This document shows, piece after piece, positions 41,750 to 51,047 of a stretch of 64,000 nt of DNA. Within the stretch, counting starts at the first letter, position 1, and every line of letters begins with the position of its first letter. This DNA comes from a virus. The stretch is taken from IMG/VR virus record IMGVR_UViG_3300042477_000480, positions 124,001-188,000 of that record. The stretch is one strand, 5' to 3'. The position numbers and the translations under genes were made by a program. The notes beneath the pieces were generated by a model, which had not been told where the DNA came from, did not search any database, and worked only from the letters and a program-made list of their open reading frames with translations.

Positions 41750-44050
41750 TTAATTACTAAGCTTCTTTAGCGCAAACGTACCAACGACCGTAGGATACAC
41801 TGCAGTCCATGTCGTGTCAGATCCGATTTGCGTCCATGTCGTCAGATTTACGTTGTCGCCTGTGCCTAAATTTTTATTTGTATTTGTACCGACCACGTAT
41901 AACCGACCCGCGCGAATAGCGCAAGCGCTCGAATAGCCCGCCGAAGCAAAAGTCCAATCAGTGTCTGTGCCTACTTGCGTTGGCGTGCTGGTGTTAGAGG
42001 GCAACGCGCCCAGCGTGCCCGCACTTGCGCCAAACGCGTACAGCCCGCCGTTACGAATACCAACTACCAGCCCGCGACCACCGCTGATACTAGTCCAGCC
42101 AGAACCACTACCGGCTACCTGCGTGATTACGGCGTCATAAGAAATTGAATACAGCAGCCCGTTGCGAATGCCGTAGATAGTAGCCGGATTAATAATGTCT
42201 ACCGCAAGATGCGTCCAGCCGCCGCTATCGCCAGATTGAACGGGCGTCCAACGAACTGTCGCAAAGCTAAGGCCCCACAAATACAAGTCGCCGTTTCGAA
42301 TGCCGGCGACCATGTATATGTGCCCCGTTACCGCCGTCCAACCGGTTAGATTTCCTACCTGCGTCGGCGTCGCCGCATTAAGTGCGCTTTCGCCGAGGCC
42401 GAGTTGCGCAAACCCGTTATCACCCCAGCTGTACAAGTACCCAGAACGAATAGCAAACTTTGCGGCGTACGTGCCGTCTGAGGTAAGGCCGACGTACGTC
42501 CAGTCGTCTAAATAGCCGATTTGTGTCGGCGCAAATCGCCGCTGATTTTGCCCGTCGCCTAAGTTGTTCCATGTGGGCTGCCCCCACGCATACAATTTGC
42601 CGCCAGCTACGCCGATAACATAAGTATCGGCGATAGTGTTTGTTTGCGGAATTGCGAGCATTGACCAGTTATAAGAAACTGGCATGAGCGTAAACGTTGC
42701 GTATTCAGTTACAAAATTTTGCCCGGCTTGACCGTTTGTATTTTCTCCTGTGCCGTAAAGTTTGCCCGCGCGCAAAGCTAGTAAATGCGCGGCACCAGTC
42801 GTCGAGGTGGCCCCGCTAGCAGATATGGCAGTCCAATCTGCGTCTGCGCCAATTTGAGTCATAACGCGGCGGTCAACTACGTCACCAAGACCGAGTTGCC
42901 CCTGCCGGTTTGAGCCTATACCGTAAAGACGGCCCGCGGCTATTCCGACAGCGTACGCGTTACCGGCAGCAATGTGCGTCCACGTCGTCATCAGACCTAT
43001 TTGAATAGGCGTAGTCGAGACGATGTTTGTGCCGTTGCTGAGCTGATAGTTAGTGTTAGAGCCCCAGCCGTACAACGATCCACCCGCAATGCCGTAACCG
43101 GTCGCATAGCCGGCGGCGACGCTCGTCCAATTAGATAGCAGACCCACGCGTGTGGGCGAGTTTACTTGACCGGACGCGCTGCCATTTCCAAGCCGGCCGG
43201 ACGTGGCTAACCCCCAAGAATAAAGTTGGCCGTTTTTAATTGCCAAAATATAGCGATCGCCAACCGACACAGCCGACCAATCTGTGTCTGTGCCAACCTG
43301 TGTTGGCGTAGTGATTGTGGTGGTCGTCGTGCCGTCACCTTTCTGCCCGTTAGTGCCGGCACCCCACACATAAAGCCTGCCGCCGCGAATAGCCGCAGAG
43401 TTTGAACCGCCGGCGGCCACGTGAGTCCAGTCTGTAAAAGACCCAATCTGCACAGGCGACAGAACGTCAGTCGAGTTGGCAACACCGTTGCCGATTGTCC
43501 CGCTGACGTTATCGCCCCACGCAAAAAGCGCGCCGTTTTTAATCGCCAGCGTATGGTTTAAACCCGCACTAACAGCTGTCCAGTCACTGTCGGTGCCCAG
43601 TCGCGTCGGGCTGTTTATTGCAGTTGTAGTGCCTTGCCCGTGGCGCCCGTCAGAGCCAGTGCCCCACGTATAGAGCGCGCCATTAAGAATAACGCACGAC
43701 CACGTGTTACCAGCCGCAATAGCCGTAAAAGTAATGCTGTCAGCAAACGTCGTAGTTTTTGAAAGTTGCGTAACTTGCGTGACACGACCATCCGCTGAAA
43801 TACCGCTATTATTAGACCCGGCGTAAAACAAGTTGTTTGTAGTTTGCACTACGCCGCCGTCAATGCTGCCGACAATAGAGTCGCCCGGAATCTTTATGTG
43901 CGGCAAATTCTGATAAGGCGTAACGCCGTCTCCAATCTTTAATAGATTGGTGTCTGTCTCGTAGCAAAATTCGCCGGCGGCTAAAACAGGATTTAACGTT
44001 TCCAAACTCGTGGAGTAGCCGCGCCGCGTTTTTATTGTTGTAGTAGCCAT
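41750..44050 (-). CDS. RCC1-repeat (beta-propeller) tail fibre with Mtd-type N-terminus
   Basis: The 766-residue protein starts with an Mtd-type domain (KTRRGYSTSLETLNPVLAAGEFCYETDTNLLKIGDG). The rest is about a dozen repeats of WT.V(A)AG....AI..G.LY.WG.N..GQ.G.G......TP.QIG, the hallmark of RCC1 repeats, which fold into seven-bladed propellers. The number of repeats would allow two propellers. A protein-binding eukaryote-like fold on a phage fibre is noteworthy; the target may be a surface protein or glycan. Confidence 0.84.
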   Translation of the reverse strand: MATTTIKTRRGYSTSLETLNPVLAAGEFCYETDTNLLKIGDGVTPYQNLPHIKIPGDSIVGSIDGGVVQTTNNLFYAGSNNSGISADGRVTQVTQLSKTTTFADSITFTAIAAGNTWSCVILNGALYTWGTGSDGRHGQGTTTAINSPTRLGTDSDWTAVSAGLNHTLAIKNGALFAWGDNVSGTIGNGVANSTDVLSPVQIGSFTDWTHVAAGGSNSAAIRGGRLYVWGAGTNGQKGDGTTTTTITTPTQVGTDTDWSAVSVGDRYILAIKNGQLYSWGLATSGRLGNGSASGQVNSPTRVGLLSNWTSVAAGYATGYGIAGGSLYGWGSNTNYQLSNGTNIVSTTPIQIGLMTTWTHIAAGNAYAVGIAAGRLYGIGSNRQGQLGLGDVVDRRVMTQIGADADWTAISASGATSTTGAAHLLALRAGKLYGTGENTNGQAGQNFVTEYATFTLMPVSYNWSMLAIPQTNTIADTYVIGVAGGKLYAWGQPTWNNLGDGQNQRRFAPTQIGYLDDWTYVGLTSDGTYAAKFAIRSGYLYSWGDNGFAQLGLGESALNAATPTQVGNLTGWTAVTGHIYMVAGIRNGDLYLWGLSFATVRWTPVQSGDSGGWTHLAVDIINPATIYGIRNGLLYSISYDAVITQVAGSGSGWTSISGGRGLVVGIRNGGLYAFGASAGTLGALPSNTSTPTQVGTDTDWTFASAGYSSACAIRAGRLYVVGTNTNKNLGTGDNVNLTTWTQIGSDTTWTAVYPTVVGTFALKKLSN

Positions 44051-44052
44051 AT

Positions 44053-45372
44053 TTAGTATGACGGGAAGCTGCTGAGACTAATTTGTGTTAACTGGTATCC
44101 GCCGCCAAGCTGCGTCATCATATCGTTTATAGCGATTTTTTGCTGGACAATGCTCGTGCCGCTTCCCGCGCCACCAAAGGTCCAAACACACAACAGCACC
44201 AACTGCCCGCTAAGAATTAAAAAAGCGGGGTTACCGGAATCGCCGACAACGATGTTTTCAAAAAAAGCGAAACGAGACGATGTCGTGTTTGGCGCGGAAA
44301 ATGATGCGCGATTAGCTGTTATAGCACTTAACTCTGATACCAAAGCGTTTTCTTCTTGATCAAAACATAGCGCCGGGATTCGGGCCGACAACGAAATATT
44401 TGGCAACTTGGTCGCCCAATCATCCGGTAAAATTCGCGCGAAAGAAATACCGACAGGTACATCAGAATCGAGCACGCCGATTGCGATGTCGTTTGCGTAG
44501 CCGTCAGACGCGCCGACGTATAATGGGTGCTGCCTAACAGCAGTAACAGTTCTCGTAACAACGGTGTTGTCGCTCTGCACGAAGCGGATAGTAGCGCCGG
44601 CCGAAATCTGATAGTGCGCGGCAAACAAAATGTGCCGAGGACTTATAAGTGTGCCGGCACGCGTATTCGCGCCCGTACTATTCCAAGGCGACACACAGGT
44701 TAAATCCAGATCTGCGGCCCAACAATTTGTATTCCGCGTGTACGTACCAGCAGTGTGATCTTGTACAGTAAAAATTGGTTTAACTTTATTTGCAACAGCG
44801 ATGCGACTGTCTACTGCCGTAGTCGCGTTTTCAGCTGTTGAGCCTGTAACCCAGCTGACAAAGGTTTGCGCCGCCGTACCATTTAAAAGAGACACAACAA
44901 CAGTCTCTTCGTAAAACTCGCCAGAGCCGTCGGTCGCGTCCGCGCGCAGCACTGTTGTTAGTGCGCCTGCGCTGCTCGCCAAAACATTGTTTACAATTGT
45001 CGTGGCTGGATTTGTCGTGGACAACGTTGTTGGAACAAACACGTTGGGCACGTGCTGCCGCATAGCAATCGCGTAGTCGTATATTAACGTGGGGCCTACG
45101 GACTCCAGCAAGTTAAGATCGCGGTCAACTTTATTGCTCGTGCTGCTTGGCGCAAACGTACGCTCAACCGGCGTAAGCGTGAAAGAAAAACGCGGAACTA
45201 CGCCGCCGTCTACAATTTCAGGCGTTGTAAGGTCAGTTACAACGCCGCTATCTTTTTTTGCAAACAACTTGCCGTCAGCTGTGTTGACAGCAAGCTCGCC
45301 AGCGGCTAATTGCGCAGCCGTTGGAATAGCGCCAGAAACAGCGCTCCGCTTATGCGTGATAGTGTTCGGCAT
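44053..45372 (-). CDS. tail fibre fused to a trypsin-like protease domain
   Basis: The 439-residue protein has an Mtd-like N-terminus (ITHKRSAVSGAIPTAAQLAAGELAVNTADGKLFAKK) and a linker. The C-terminal half carries a complete serine-protease triad: His253 in LFAAHY, Asp295 in ANDIAIG, Ser379 in VVGDSGNP. The domain resembles S1-family proteases by order and context of the three residues. As part of a fibre it would act outside, perhaps cutting host surface proteins during adsorption or maturing neighbouring fibres. Distinct from the exported protease at 2424-3281. Confidence 0.75.
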   Translation of the reverse strand: MPNTITHKRSAVSGAIPTAAQLAAGELAVNTADGKLFAKKDSGVVTDLTTPEIVDGGVVPRFSFTLTPVERTFAPSSTSNKVDRDLNLLESVGPTLIYDYAIAMRQHVPNVFVPTTLSTTNPATTIVNNVLASSAGALTTVLRADATDGSGEFYEETVVVSLLNGTAAQTFVSWVTGSTAENATTAVDSRIAVANKVKPIFTVQDHTAGTYTRNTNCWAADLDLTCVSPWNSTGANTRAGTLISPRHILFAAHYQISAGATIRFVQSDNTVVTRTVTAVRQHPLYVGASDGYANDIAIGVLDSDVPVGISFARILPDDWATKLPNISLSARIPALCFDQEENALVSELSAITANRASFSAPNTTSSRFAFFENIVVGDSGNPAFLILSGQLVLLCVWTFGGAGSGTSIVQQKIAINDMMTQLGGGYQLTQISLSSFPSY

Positions 45373-45396
45373 ACGGCCCCCAATAACGAAAAGCTA

Positions 45397-46782
45397 TCAG
45401 TAAGAGCCGCCATCAAGCGTAGACTCACTGCTAAGGAGCGTGCAAGAAGAAATACCTGAACCGTGATCCGGCAGCGAGTAAGTGCGGCTAGCGGTTAAAA
45501 CAGCTGTATCTAGTGTTGCGCTAAAGCTGCCGGTTCCGCCGGCACGGCCACGAACAATAATAGCGTCATTAGTAGCCGCCTGCCGAAAAGTCTGACCACT
45601 TGCGTTCGTGAACGTATTAGCGCCAGTGAACGCATTGTTAATGCTCAGACCGGCAACAGTCGTGCTGCTCGCCGGAAACGTCATCGTTGTTGAGTCGGTG
45701 CCGGCGAAGGTCAGTGTGTTATTGACCGTGATAACCTTGGACGCCGCCACTACGAGCGGGCTATCGGCCGACGTAACGCGACCATACGTGTCGACGTTTA
45801 CGCGCGTATAAGCAGTGCCGGCAGTCACGCCAGATGTTGCGAGGTCAATGTCGTTGGCATTGACGACGATGCGAGTCGCGCTGGCTGTGCCAACATTCAG
45901 CACGTTGCCAGACTGGGCTAAACCAGCGCCGGCCATGATATTGCCGGCAAAAGAAAACAGCGCAAACGTAAGCGCCGTCGAACCTAGCGTGATCGCTCCG
46001 CTATTTGACAGCACCCAGCCGCTCGCCGCGTTCGTAGTGCCTTCTTCGACGAACGTGAACATGCCCGGCGTGACTTCAGTGTTGCTGTCAGCGTCGGTGG
46101 CCCTCGTCGGGGCAGCAGCGGCGTTGACCACATAAATACCGTTCTCAGCCCCATTAGTTTGATTTTTGATTAAAATACGGTCGCCGGTTGCCAGCGTTAT
46201 ACCATCTACCGTCTGGCCGGCAGTAAAAGTTCCGAGCGTTCCGGCTGCAGTAGTCGCAACGCGAACACTCGCTTTGACGTCTAACCCAGACCGCGCCGCA
46301 TCGACATATGCTTTTGTGGCAGCGTCTTGCGCGCTTGTCGGATCGGCTACATTTTGAATCCGCTGATTGTTCAGCAGCGCGCCACCCGAGAGCGTTGTTG
46401 CGCCGGTGACACCAAGTGTGCCGCCAATCGTGGCGTTATTGGTAACGGCCAAACCGGTGCCAGACGCCGTCAGATCAAGCTTGCCCGCAATCGAATGCGT
46501 GCCAGTACCGGTAACGCTGAGTGTGCCGCTTACCGAGACGGTATTGCTAAACGTATACGCGCCGGCGGCAGTCTGCGTGGCGCCGCTCGCAATCGCGAGG
46601 AAGGCACCGTCACCACCGATAGCAATGGCGTTGATCGGCGAGGTTCCCGCGGTCGACTCGCCGATATAGAGAACGTTATTGACCTCGTTAAAGGCCAGCT
46701 CCGACATAACGAGACCAGACGGCGCGCCGGATAGATTACCACCAGCGTTTGTCCGGCGCTTGATTTGAATCGTATTGGGCAT
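45397..46782 (-). CDS. tail fibre with Mtd-like N-terminus and beta-helix repeats
   Basis: The 461-residue protein begins IQIKRRTNAGG...GLVMSELAFNEVNNVLYIGE, an Mtd-like attachment domain. It continues with Thr/Ser/Gly-rich repeats (VSVSGTLSVTGTGTHSI, NATIGGTLGVTGATTLSGG) typical of beta-helical fibre shafts, then IQNVADPTSAQDAATKAYVDAA, a sequence widely seen in phage tail fibres. The end (LLSSESTLDGGSY) matches the end of 46794-47228 (ALDGGSF). Good support as fibre. Confidence 0.77.
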   Translation of the reverse strand: MPNTIQIKRRTNAGGNLSGAPSGLVMSELAFNEVNNVLYIGESTAGTSPINAIAIGGDGAFLAIASGATQTAAGAYTFSNTVSVSGTLSVTGTGTHSIAGKLDLTASGTGLAVTNNATIGGTLGVTGATTLSGGALLNNQRIQNVADPTSAQDAATKAYVDAARSGLDVKASVRVATTAAGTLGTFTAGQTVDGITLATGDRILIKNQTNGAENGIYVVNAAAAPTRATDADSNTEVTPGMFTFVEEGTTNAASGWVLSNSGAITLGSTALTFALFSFAGNIMAGAGLAQSGNVLNVGTASATRIVVNANDIDLATSGVTAGTAYTRVNVDTYGRVTSADSPLVVAASKVITVNNTLTFAGTDSTTMTFPASSTTVAGLSINNAFTGANTFTNASGQTFRQAATNDAIIVRGRAGGTGSFSATLDTAVLTASRTYSLPDHGSGISSCTLLSSESTLDGGSY

Positions 46783-46793
46783 GAGTCACTCCG

Positions 46794-47228
46794 TTAAAAA
46801 CTGCCGCCGTCTAAGGCATTTGTAGAGGGGATTCCTGACGCCAAAAGCTCAACCCAGTTACCGACTATCGTAGCTGGCGCAGCTGCAAGTATAAAGCTTT
46901 TACTTAGATCTGCGCGCACCGCCACGTCGCCTACTTCTGCGGTTAAAGCTACCATTTCAGCCTGCGAGTTTACCACAAAAGTATCATTAATCGCAATTGC
47001 GGGAATTTGCACGGCGGGGATCTTACCTGTGCCCGCTTCAAGTGTGGCAACGCCGCCAGCTATACCTTTTTCGGCTTGAGTTACAGCGTTTAGGGTAGAC
47101 AACATTGCCGCAACAGTTGTACGTTTTGTAGCTAAATTATTAGGGTTATCGGCGTCTACAATTGGCAATATATCGGACGACGCCGGAATGGTTTTAATCG
47201 GCAGTGCAGAGATTTTTTTGTTAGACAT
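46794..47228 (-). CDS. short tail fibre/attachment protein
   Basis: The 144-residue protein starts NKKISALPIKTIPASSDILPIVD...TLN, almost the same module as the N-terminus of the collagen-like fibre, so both probably bind the same tail component. A short beta region and the end NALDGGSF follow. It may be a truncated fibre or an adaptor. Confidence 0.68.
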   Translation of the reverse strand: MSNKKISALPIKTIPASSDILPIVDADNPNNLATKRTTVAAMLSTLNAVTQAEKGIAGGVATLEAGTGKIPAVQIPAIAINDTFVVNSQAEMVALTAEVGDVAVRADLSKSFILAAAPATIVGNWVELLASGIPSTNALDGGSF

Positions 47229-47239
47229 GGCGCGACCTG

Positions 47240-47545
47240 TTAATAAATGTTGTTATCCTCGTCGTCGCGCTCATAATGCGGCTTGCGCTTTTTTGCGGTT
47301 TTATTGCCGTCGAGTTCATCGGCTGCTCGCGTAAGCCATTTAGCGAGCTTCCGGGCGTCGTTCGGCGATAGTAACGGAAGCTGGGCCCCATAAGCGTCTA
47401 CGACGATACCCGATTCTGTATAGCCACCCGCGTCCCAGTCACCGGCCTGAAAACTGACCGTCGGCGTATCGTCTGCCGGTATGCTGGCTGGGGTCGCGTT
47501 CTTAAATTCTATGTGATCGGGTTTGTTAACAACAACTGTGGCCAC
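47240..47545 (-). CDS. conserved-looking small phage protein, unknown
   Basis: The 101-residue protein has an aspartate/glycine-rich middle (FQAGDWDAGGYTESGIVVDAYGAQLPLLSPNDARKLAKWL) and a basic C-terminus. It is the first non-fibre gene after the adhesin block. I cannot name a family. Confidence 0.58.
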   Translation of the reverse strand: MATVVVNKPDHIEFKNATPASIPADDTPTVSFQAGDWDAGGYTESGIVVDAYGAQLPLLSPNDARKLAKWLTRAADELDGNKTAKKRKPHYERDDEDNNIY

Positions 47546-47550
47546 GTAAT

Positions 47551-47817
47551 TTACTCCTGCCGCATATCGTCAAAAATAACCGGCGTGTTTTCGCCGGCAC
47601 GTAGAGCAAAAAATTTGCACGCGTAGTACTCGTTAGCGTCTTCGGTCGAAAAACCGTCGGCTAACAGTTTTTCATATATTTTGGCCCGACTGTACACGGG
47701 CACTGGATCTGCGCCGCCAACATAGCCAAGACCAACAATGGCCTCGTTCATGTTGTCAAAAAATACAGCCTCCGGATTTAAGTCCGACAGCTCGTTAATG
47801 AAGTGTTGTGGTGTCAT
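47551..47817 (-). CDS. conserved-looking small phage protein, unknown
   Basis: The 88-residue protein reads FFDNMNEAIVGLGYVGG...VYSRAKIYEKLLADGFSTEDANEYYACKFFALRAGENTPVIF. A similar 'DN.DEAI.G......VYD..K....L...GM..EEA.E......G..TP...' layout is familiar from phage and bacterial small proteins of unknown function. ATG overlaps the upstream stop by four bases. Confidence 0.63.
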   Translation of the reverse strand: MTPQHFINELSDLNPEAVFFDNMNEAIVGLGYVGGADPVPVYSRAKIYEKLLADGFSTEDANEYYACKFFALRAGENTPVIFDDMRQE

Positions 47818-48314
47818 TGCAGAACTCCGTTTTGGATATCATTTAAAAACAGCACAGCAATCTCGCTGGCTCTACGGTAACCTTCACGCACGCCGCTCTG
47901 AAATTGCAGCTCCCCGGCCGGCGCACTTTTCGTCGGCAGGTCGGCAATAGTCGCGAGCGCCGCAATAAACTTGTTACGCAATTTTCGATATTCCGCAGAA
48001 TTTACTATAGCGCCGCGCTCTATGCTGTTTGTTGGCGCTACGATGTTTGACGCTAAGGGTGCAGCCGCGCATAAACGTTTAAGTGATTTTGTAATACACG
48101 TCAGCGAGTTGAAGTCTACAAAAGTCTGCGGCGTATTTGGCACGTACCGCTGCGCTAACTCATGTAAAAGTATACATAATTCACGCAACTCTTCTTTAAT
48201 GCCCGCGTCCCCCGAAAGCTCAGCTTCTTTTCTCTCGGCGCGATGTTTTACGGCCTGAACAAAACCTTGACGATTCTTTTGCCGTGCAAGCATTTCGGGC
48301 GATAGCGATATCAC
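47814..48314 (-). CDS. helical protein, unknown
   Basis: The 166-residue protein is mostly helical with a basic start (ARQKNRQGFVQAVKHRAERKEAELSG) and no recognisable motif. It overlaps its neighbours by four bases on both sides, so it lies in one operon with thymidylate kinase. Confidence 0.58.
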   Translation of the reverse strand: MISLSPEMLARQKNRQGFVQAVKHRAERKEAELSGDAGIKEELRELCILLHELAQRYVPNTPQTFVDFNSLTCITKSLKRLCAAAPLASNIVAPTNSIERGAIVNSAEYRKLRNKFIAALATIADLPTKSAPAGELQFQSGVREGYRRASEIAVLFLNDIQNGVLQ

Positions 48315-48934
48315 TGAGGAATCCTTTCCTGTTGGGACCGAAGACTAGAGAACAACTCGTACACCTCGCTGTGTGTCATTTCCACGGGTTGTAGCGCGTT
48401 GATCACGTGCAGACGGGCGGCGGCTAGCTCGTGCCCGGAGAAGCGCATATAGGCCGCGCGCATCCGTTTACGGTCTTCTAGGCTGCGGCGCTCATATCGG
48501 TCTCGCGGCTGGCCGACCCGCGTGGCAGCGGTTTCAGGATCTAAATCCAACAGCACGCACAGATCCGGCGAAACATTGGACGTACCTTTAAATATCTGAA
48601 GAATCAGGTCTGGATCAACGCCATTGATCTCGCCCTGATAAACCAGCGTCGACAGCAGCCAGCGATCGCAAATAATGACTTTACCGGCAGCCTGCTGCTC
48701 CAAAATGTACGCTGCCAACTCGGCTCTAGCAGCAGAAAAAAGAAGCATCTGCGCCATAACAGAGATAGGCGCGTCGTTATGCAGCAAGATTTGACGAATA
48801 GCCGTCCCGATTTTTGTCGTCCCGGGATCGGCTACTAGTTCTACGGCAACGTTTTCTTTTTGAAGACGTTGCGCGAGCATACGAGCCTGCGTTGTTTTGC
48901 CGGCGCCGTCAATGCCCTCGAAACAAACAAACAC
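48311..48934 (-). CDS. tmk: thymidylate (dTMP) kinase
   Basis: The 207-residue enzyme converts dTMP to dTDP with ATP. It shows the P-loop FEGIDGAGKTTQ (5-16), a DPGTT segment in place of the usual EPGGT (36-40), the DR motif in ICDRWLLSTLVYQG (Asp90, Arg91) and an arginine-rich lid RDRYERR (144-150). Length fits the family. Acts with the thymidine kinase at 24100-24708 to supply dTTP for phage DNA. Confidence 0.92.
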   Translation of the reverse strand: MFVCFEGIDGAGKTTQARMLAQRLQKENVAVELVADPGTTKIGTAIRQILLHNDAPISVMAQMLLFSAARAELAAYILEQQAAGKVIICDRWLLSTLVYQGEINGVDPDLILQIFKGTSNVSPDLCVLLDLDPETAATRVGQPRDRYERRSLEDRKRMRAAYMRFSGHELAAARLHVINALQPVEMTHSEVYELFSSLRSQQERIPQ

Positions 48935-48943
48935 GAAAAGCTC

Positions 48944-49258
48944 CTATACCCGGCCAGTAATAGCAACGCTTGGAGAATCACCGACGATGGGCTTACTGAT
49001 TTTATTAGCCGTACCTGTGATCGGCATTTCTCCTGCAACCGACACAGCGCCCGCATCAGGCGTTAGCAGTAACAGCTCCTGCCCGTCAGCAAATCGAAGC
49101 GCGATGCCGTTTGTGGTGTGCCCGATGCCCACCAGCCCGCGGGATGATAACCACGTCGTAGCGTAATCGCAAAACGTTTTTACCGAGCCGGTTTCCATGT
49201 CAGGGTTGCCGGCGGTAAAGTCTTCAAGAATTTTGGTCAACACTTCGCTTGCGGGCAT
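48944..49258 (-). CDS. small protein, unknown
   Basis: I start at the ATG at 49258 (AAGAAAGAAGTG before it); the longer frame reads through the basic end of the HD-domain gene. The 104-residue protein is alpha/beta-like (EVLTKILEDFTAGNPDMETGSVKTFCDYATTWLSSRG..., GIALRFADGQELLLLTPDAGAVSV). It overlaps the HD-domain gene by 35 bases. No family recognised. Confidence 0.57.
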   Translation of the reverse strand: MPASEVLTKILEDFTAGNPDMETGSVKTFCDYATTWLSSRGLVGIGHTTNGIALRFADGQELLLLTPDAGAVSVAGEMPITGTANKISKPIVGDSPSVAITGRV

Positions 49259-49979
49259 AACGCACTTCTTTCTTCTTTTTGGGTTGAACCTTTTCTTCTT
49301 CCGCGGCTTTTGCGCGTATACCGGTTGTATTCTGCGCCACGATTTTGTCAAGTTTCGCCTTTTGTCGACACGCTTTTATCGCCTGACTTATGTCCGTTAA
49401 TTTGTTGCGTGCGGCGTGCACATACAGCCGCAACATGTAGTAGCGGCTGGCTGCATGAATAGCAAGCAAATCACCATCAAGCTGCGTTAGTAATTTCTTC
49501 GCGCGCGGAATGGCTGGCATGCCGTATTTGGCTATCGCCTTGAGCGTGTCTTGCGCTGTGCAGATAATATCCGCAACCACGATGATTTGAGCGCCAACCG
49601 GACTTTGACTTAACCGCCCGCGGAACTCCATATCACGTTTAGTCTCTACAAGCCTGAAGTCGCGACTAATGTCTGCGACCATAGCGGCAATCTGTACGGT
49701 TGCTATCTCGGCGATATTTTCAAAAGCACACGCGCGCACATTTAATACGTCGTGGAGCAGGGCGCCCTGTGCAATGGCGTCAATATGCTCTTTTGCGTCA
49801 TCCGGCAAAATATCAACGCGCATGTCCTGATAAAGCTTTTGCGCGATCAGCTCAGCCTGCGCTGAAACTAGTTTTGCGTGAGTCAACAAATTTACGCCAA
49901 AGTTTGTAACCTGATCTGCGTAATGTTGCGTGGCAAACTCTAGTGTTTTTTGATATGAAAGCTCGTCTGCTTTTTTCAT
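49224..49979 (-). CDS. HD-domain phosphohydrolase, resembling SpoT/MESH1 (p)ppGpp hydrolases
   Basis: The 251-residue protein has His34 (LTHAKLV), His76-Asp77 (GALLHDVL) and Asp137 (VVADIICTAQDTL). That order and spacing match the H...HD...D metal site of HD enzymes. The surroundings (ENIAEIATVQIAAMVADISRDF, then KRDMEFRGRLSQSPVGAQIIVVAD) follow the layout of RelA/SpoT hydrolase domains ('EI...FG..VA.LV..VT......AK..KLADR..N'). It may remove (p)ppGpp or another nucleotide; the specificity is inference. A basic Lys-rich tail follows. Confidence 0.68.
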   Translation of the reverse strand: MKKADELSYQKTLEFATQHYADQVTNFGVNLLTHAKLVSAQAELIAQKLYQDMRVDILPDDAKEHIDAIAQGALLHDVLNVRACAFENIAEIATVQIAAMVADISRDFRLVETKRDMEFRGRLSQSPVGAQIIVVADIICTAQDTLKAIAKYGMPAIPRAKKLLTQLDGDLLAIHAASRYYMLRLYVHAARNKLTDISQAIKACRQKAKLDKIVAQNTTGIRAKAAEEEKVQPKKKKEVRYARKRSVDQNS

Positions 49980-49997
49980 GGCATCTCCATATGCCCA

Positions 49998-51041
49998 TCA
50001 AACAAGCTTCAACAACGTTTGCCAGCCAAGATCGAAAGACTTTCGACGCGCGGCCAAGTTGTAGTTCACTCGTTTATTTAGGTTGTCAATGTGAATGGGT
50101 TCAGCAATCATTGTCTGCAATACAGTCATTAAACGTTCGTAGTCCGGCGCCGCGTGGGGCACGCCGTTTTCGTCGTAATCTACCCGCGTTTTAACAAGTA
50201 CGCCATTGGCGTCCTGATAAATAAAGTCAACTTGCGGCGACAGCGCAAACGACAGAACAGGCGTGCCGCAAGTAATTGACGTCAACCCGCACAAACCGTA
50301 GTTGTCGCACTCGGCCGGGAGCAGCGTGATATCGTGCGCTGTGTACATCGCAGGCCGCTTGCTTAACGGCGTATTACGGATCAGCTTCACGCGGCCGTTC
50401 GTTCTGCGGCTGAGCCGTTGGAAAAATTTGGCGACGGACGGCGCGAATCGGCTAGACGTAATCGCAACAGTGAGCTGCGCTTCCGGCATACGTTCAAATA
50501 TGTAACTAACGAACGCTAGAAACTGACTATTAGCGCAGCGCGCATTACGGTCAAACCACGGCAAAAAAACTTTGATCTGCTTGTGGTTTACTGATTTTGT
50601 TTTTTTTACAACCGGCAATCCGGTATCGAACGGAATCATCGTAACGTGTTTGATCTTGTAAATCTTGCCAAACAGCTCGCGGGCTTCGGCTGTCATGGCA
50701 ATCACGTGATCAACACGCTGCATAACCTTGCGAAAAGGTCGTACAAGATCTTGCCACATAGGCACGATGATCGTGCGAATGCCGAGGCGCTTCGTGTAAT
50801 TCAGCGTGTCCATTTTGGGCGGATGCGTCCAGATAATCGTCGTGTAGTCTTTGGCCCACGATGAGTATCGCCGCTTTTTCTTGTGGCACACTACACCATC
50901 ATGCGCCACGCGTAGCTTTGCCGGATCGGTATCGGAATAGATGCCATACTCTACGCCTGACGCGCGTAAAAAATCGGCTAGCCTAATAGTAAAATACGCC
51001 TCATCGCAGTGGGCGTAATGTGTGTATATGCCAATTCGCAT
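49998..51041 (-). CDS. GT-B glycosyltransferase
   Basis: The 347-residue protein shows a Rossmann-like start (MRIGIYTHYAHCDEAYFTIRLADFL), a middle segment VDHVIAMTAEARELF and a C-terminal part MYTAHDITLLPAECDNYGLCGLTSITCGTPVLSF. The last matches the GT-B sugar-nucleotide site 'D....PS..E..G....EA...G.PV'. It is a second GT-B enzyme, distinct from 21982-23103. The acceptor is unknown; it lies next to the portal gene, so virion-protein or DNA modification are both possible. Confidence 0.75.
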   Translation of the reverse strand: MRIGIYTHYAHCDEAYFTIRLADFLRASGVEYGIYSDTDPAKLRVAHDGVVCHKKKRRYSSWAKDYTTIIWTHPPKMDTLNYTKRLGIRTIIVPMWQDLVRPFRKVMQRVDHVIAMTAEARELFGKIYKIKHVTMIPFDTGLPVVKKTKSVNHKQIKVFLPWFDRNARCANSQFLAFVSYIFERMPEAQLTVAITSSRFAPSVAKFFQRLSRRTNGRVKLIRNTPLSKRPAMYTAHDITLLPAECDNYGLCGLTSITCGTPVLSFALSPQVDFIYQDANGVLVKTRVDYDENGVPHAAPDYERLMTVLQTMIAEPIHIDNLNKRVNYNLAARRKSFDLGWQTLLKLV

Positions 51042-51047
51042 TGACTA

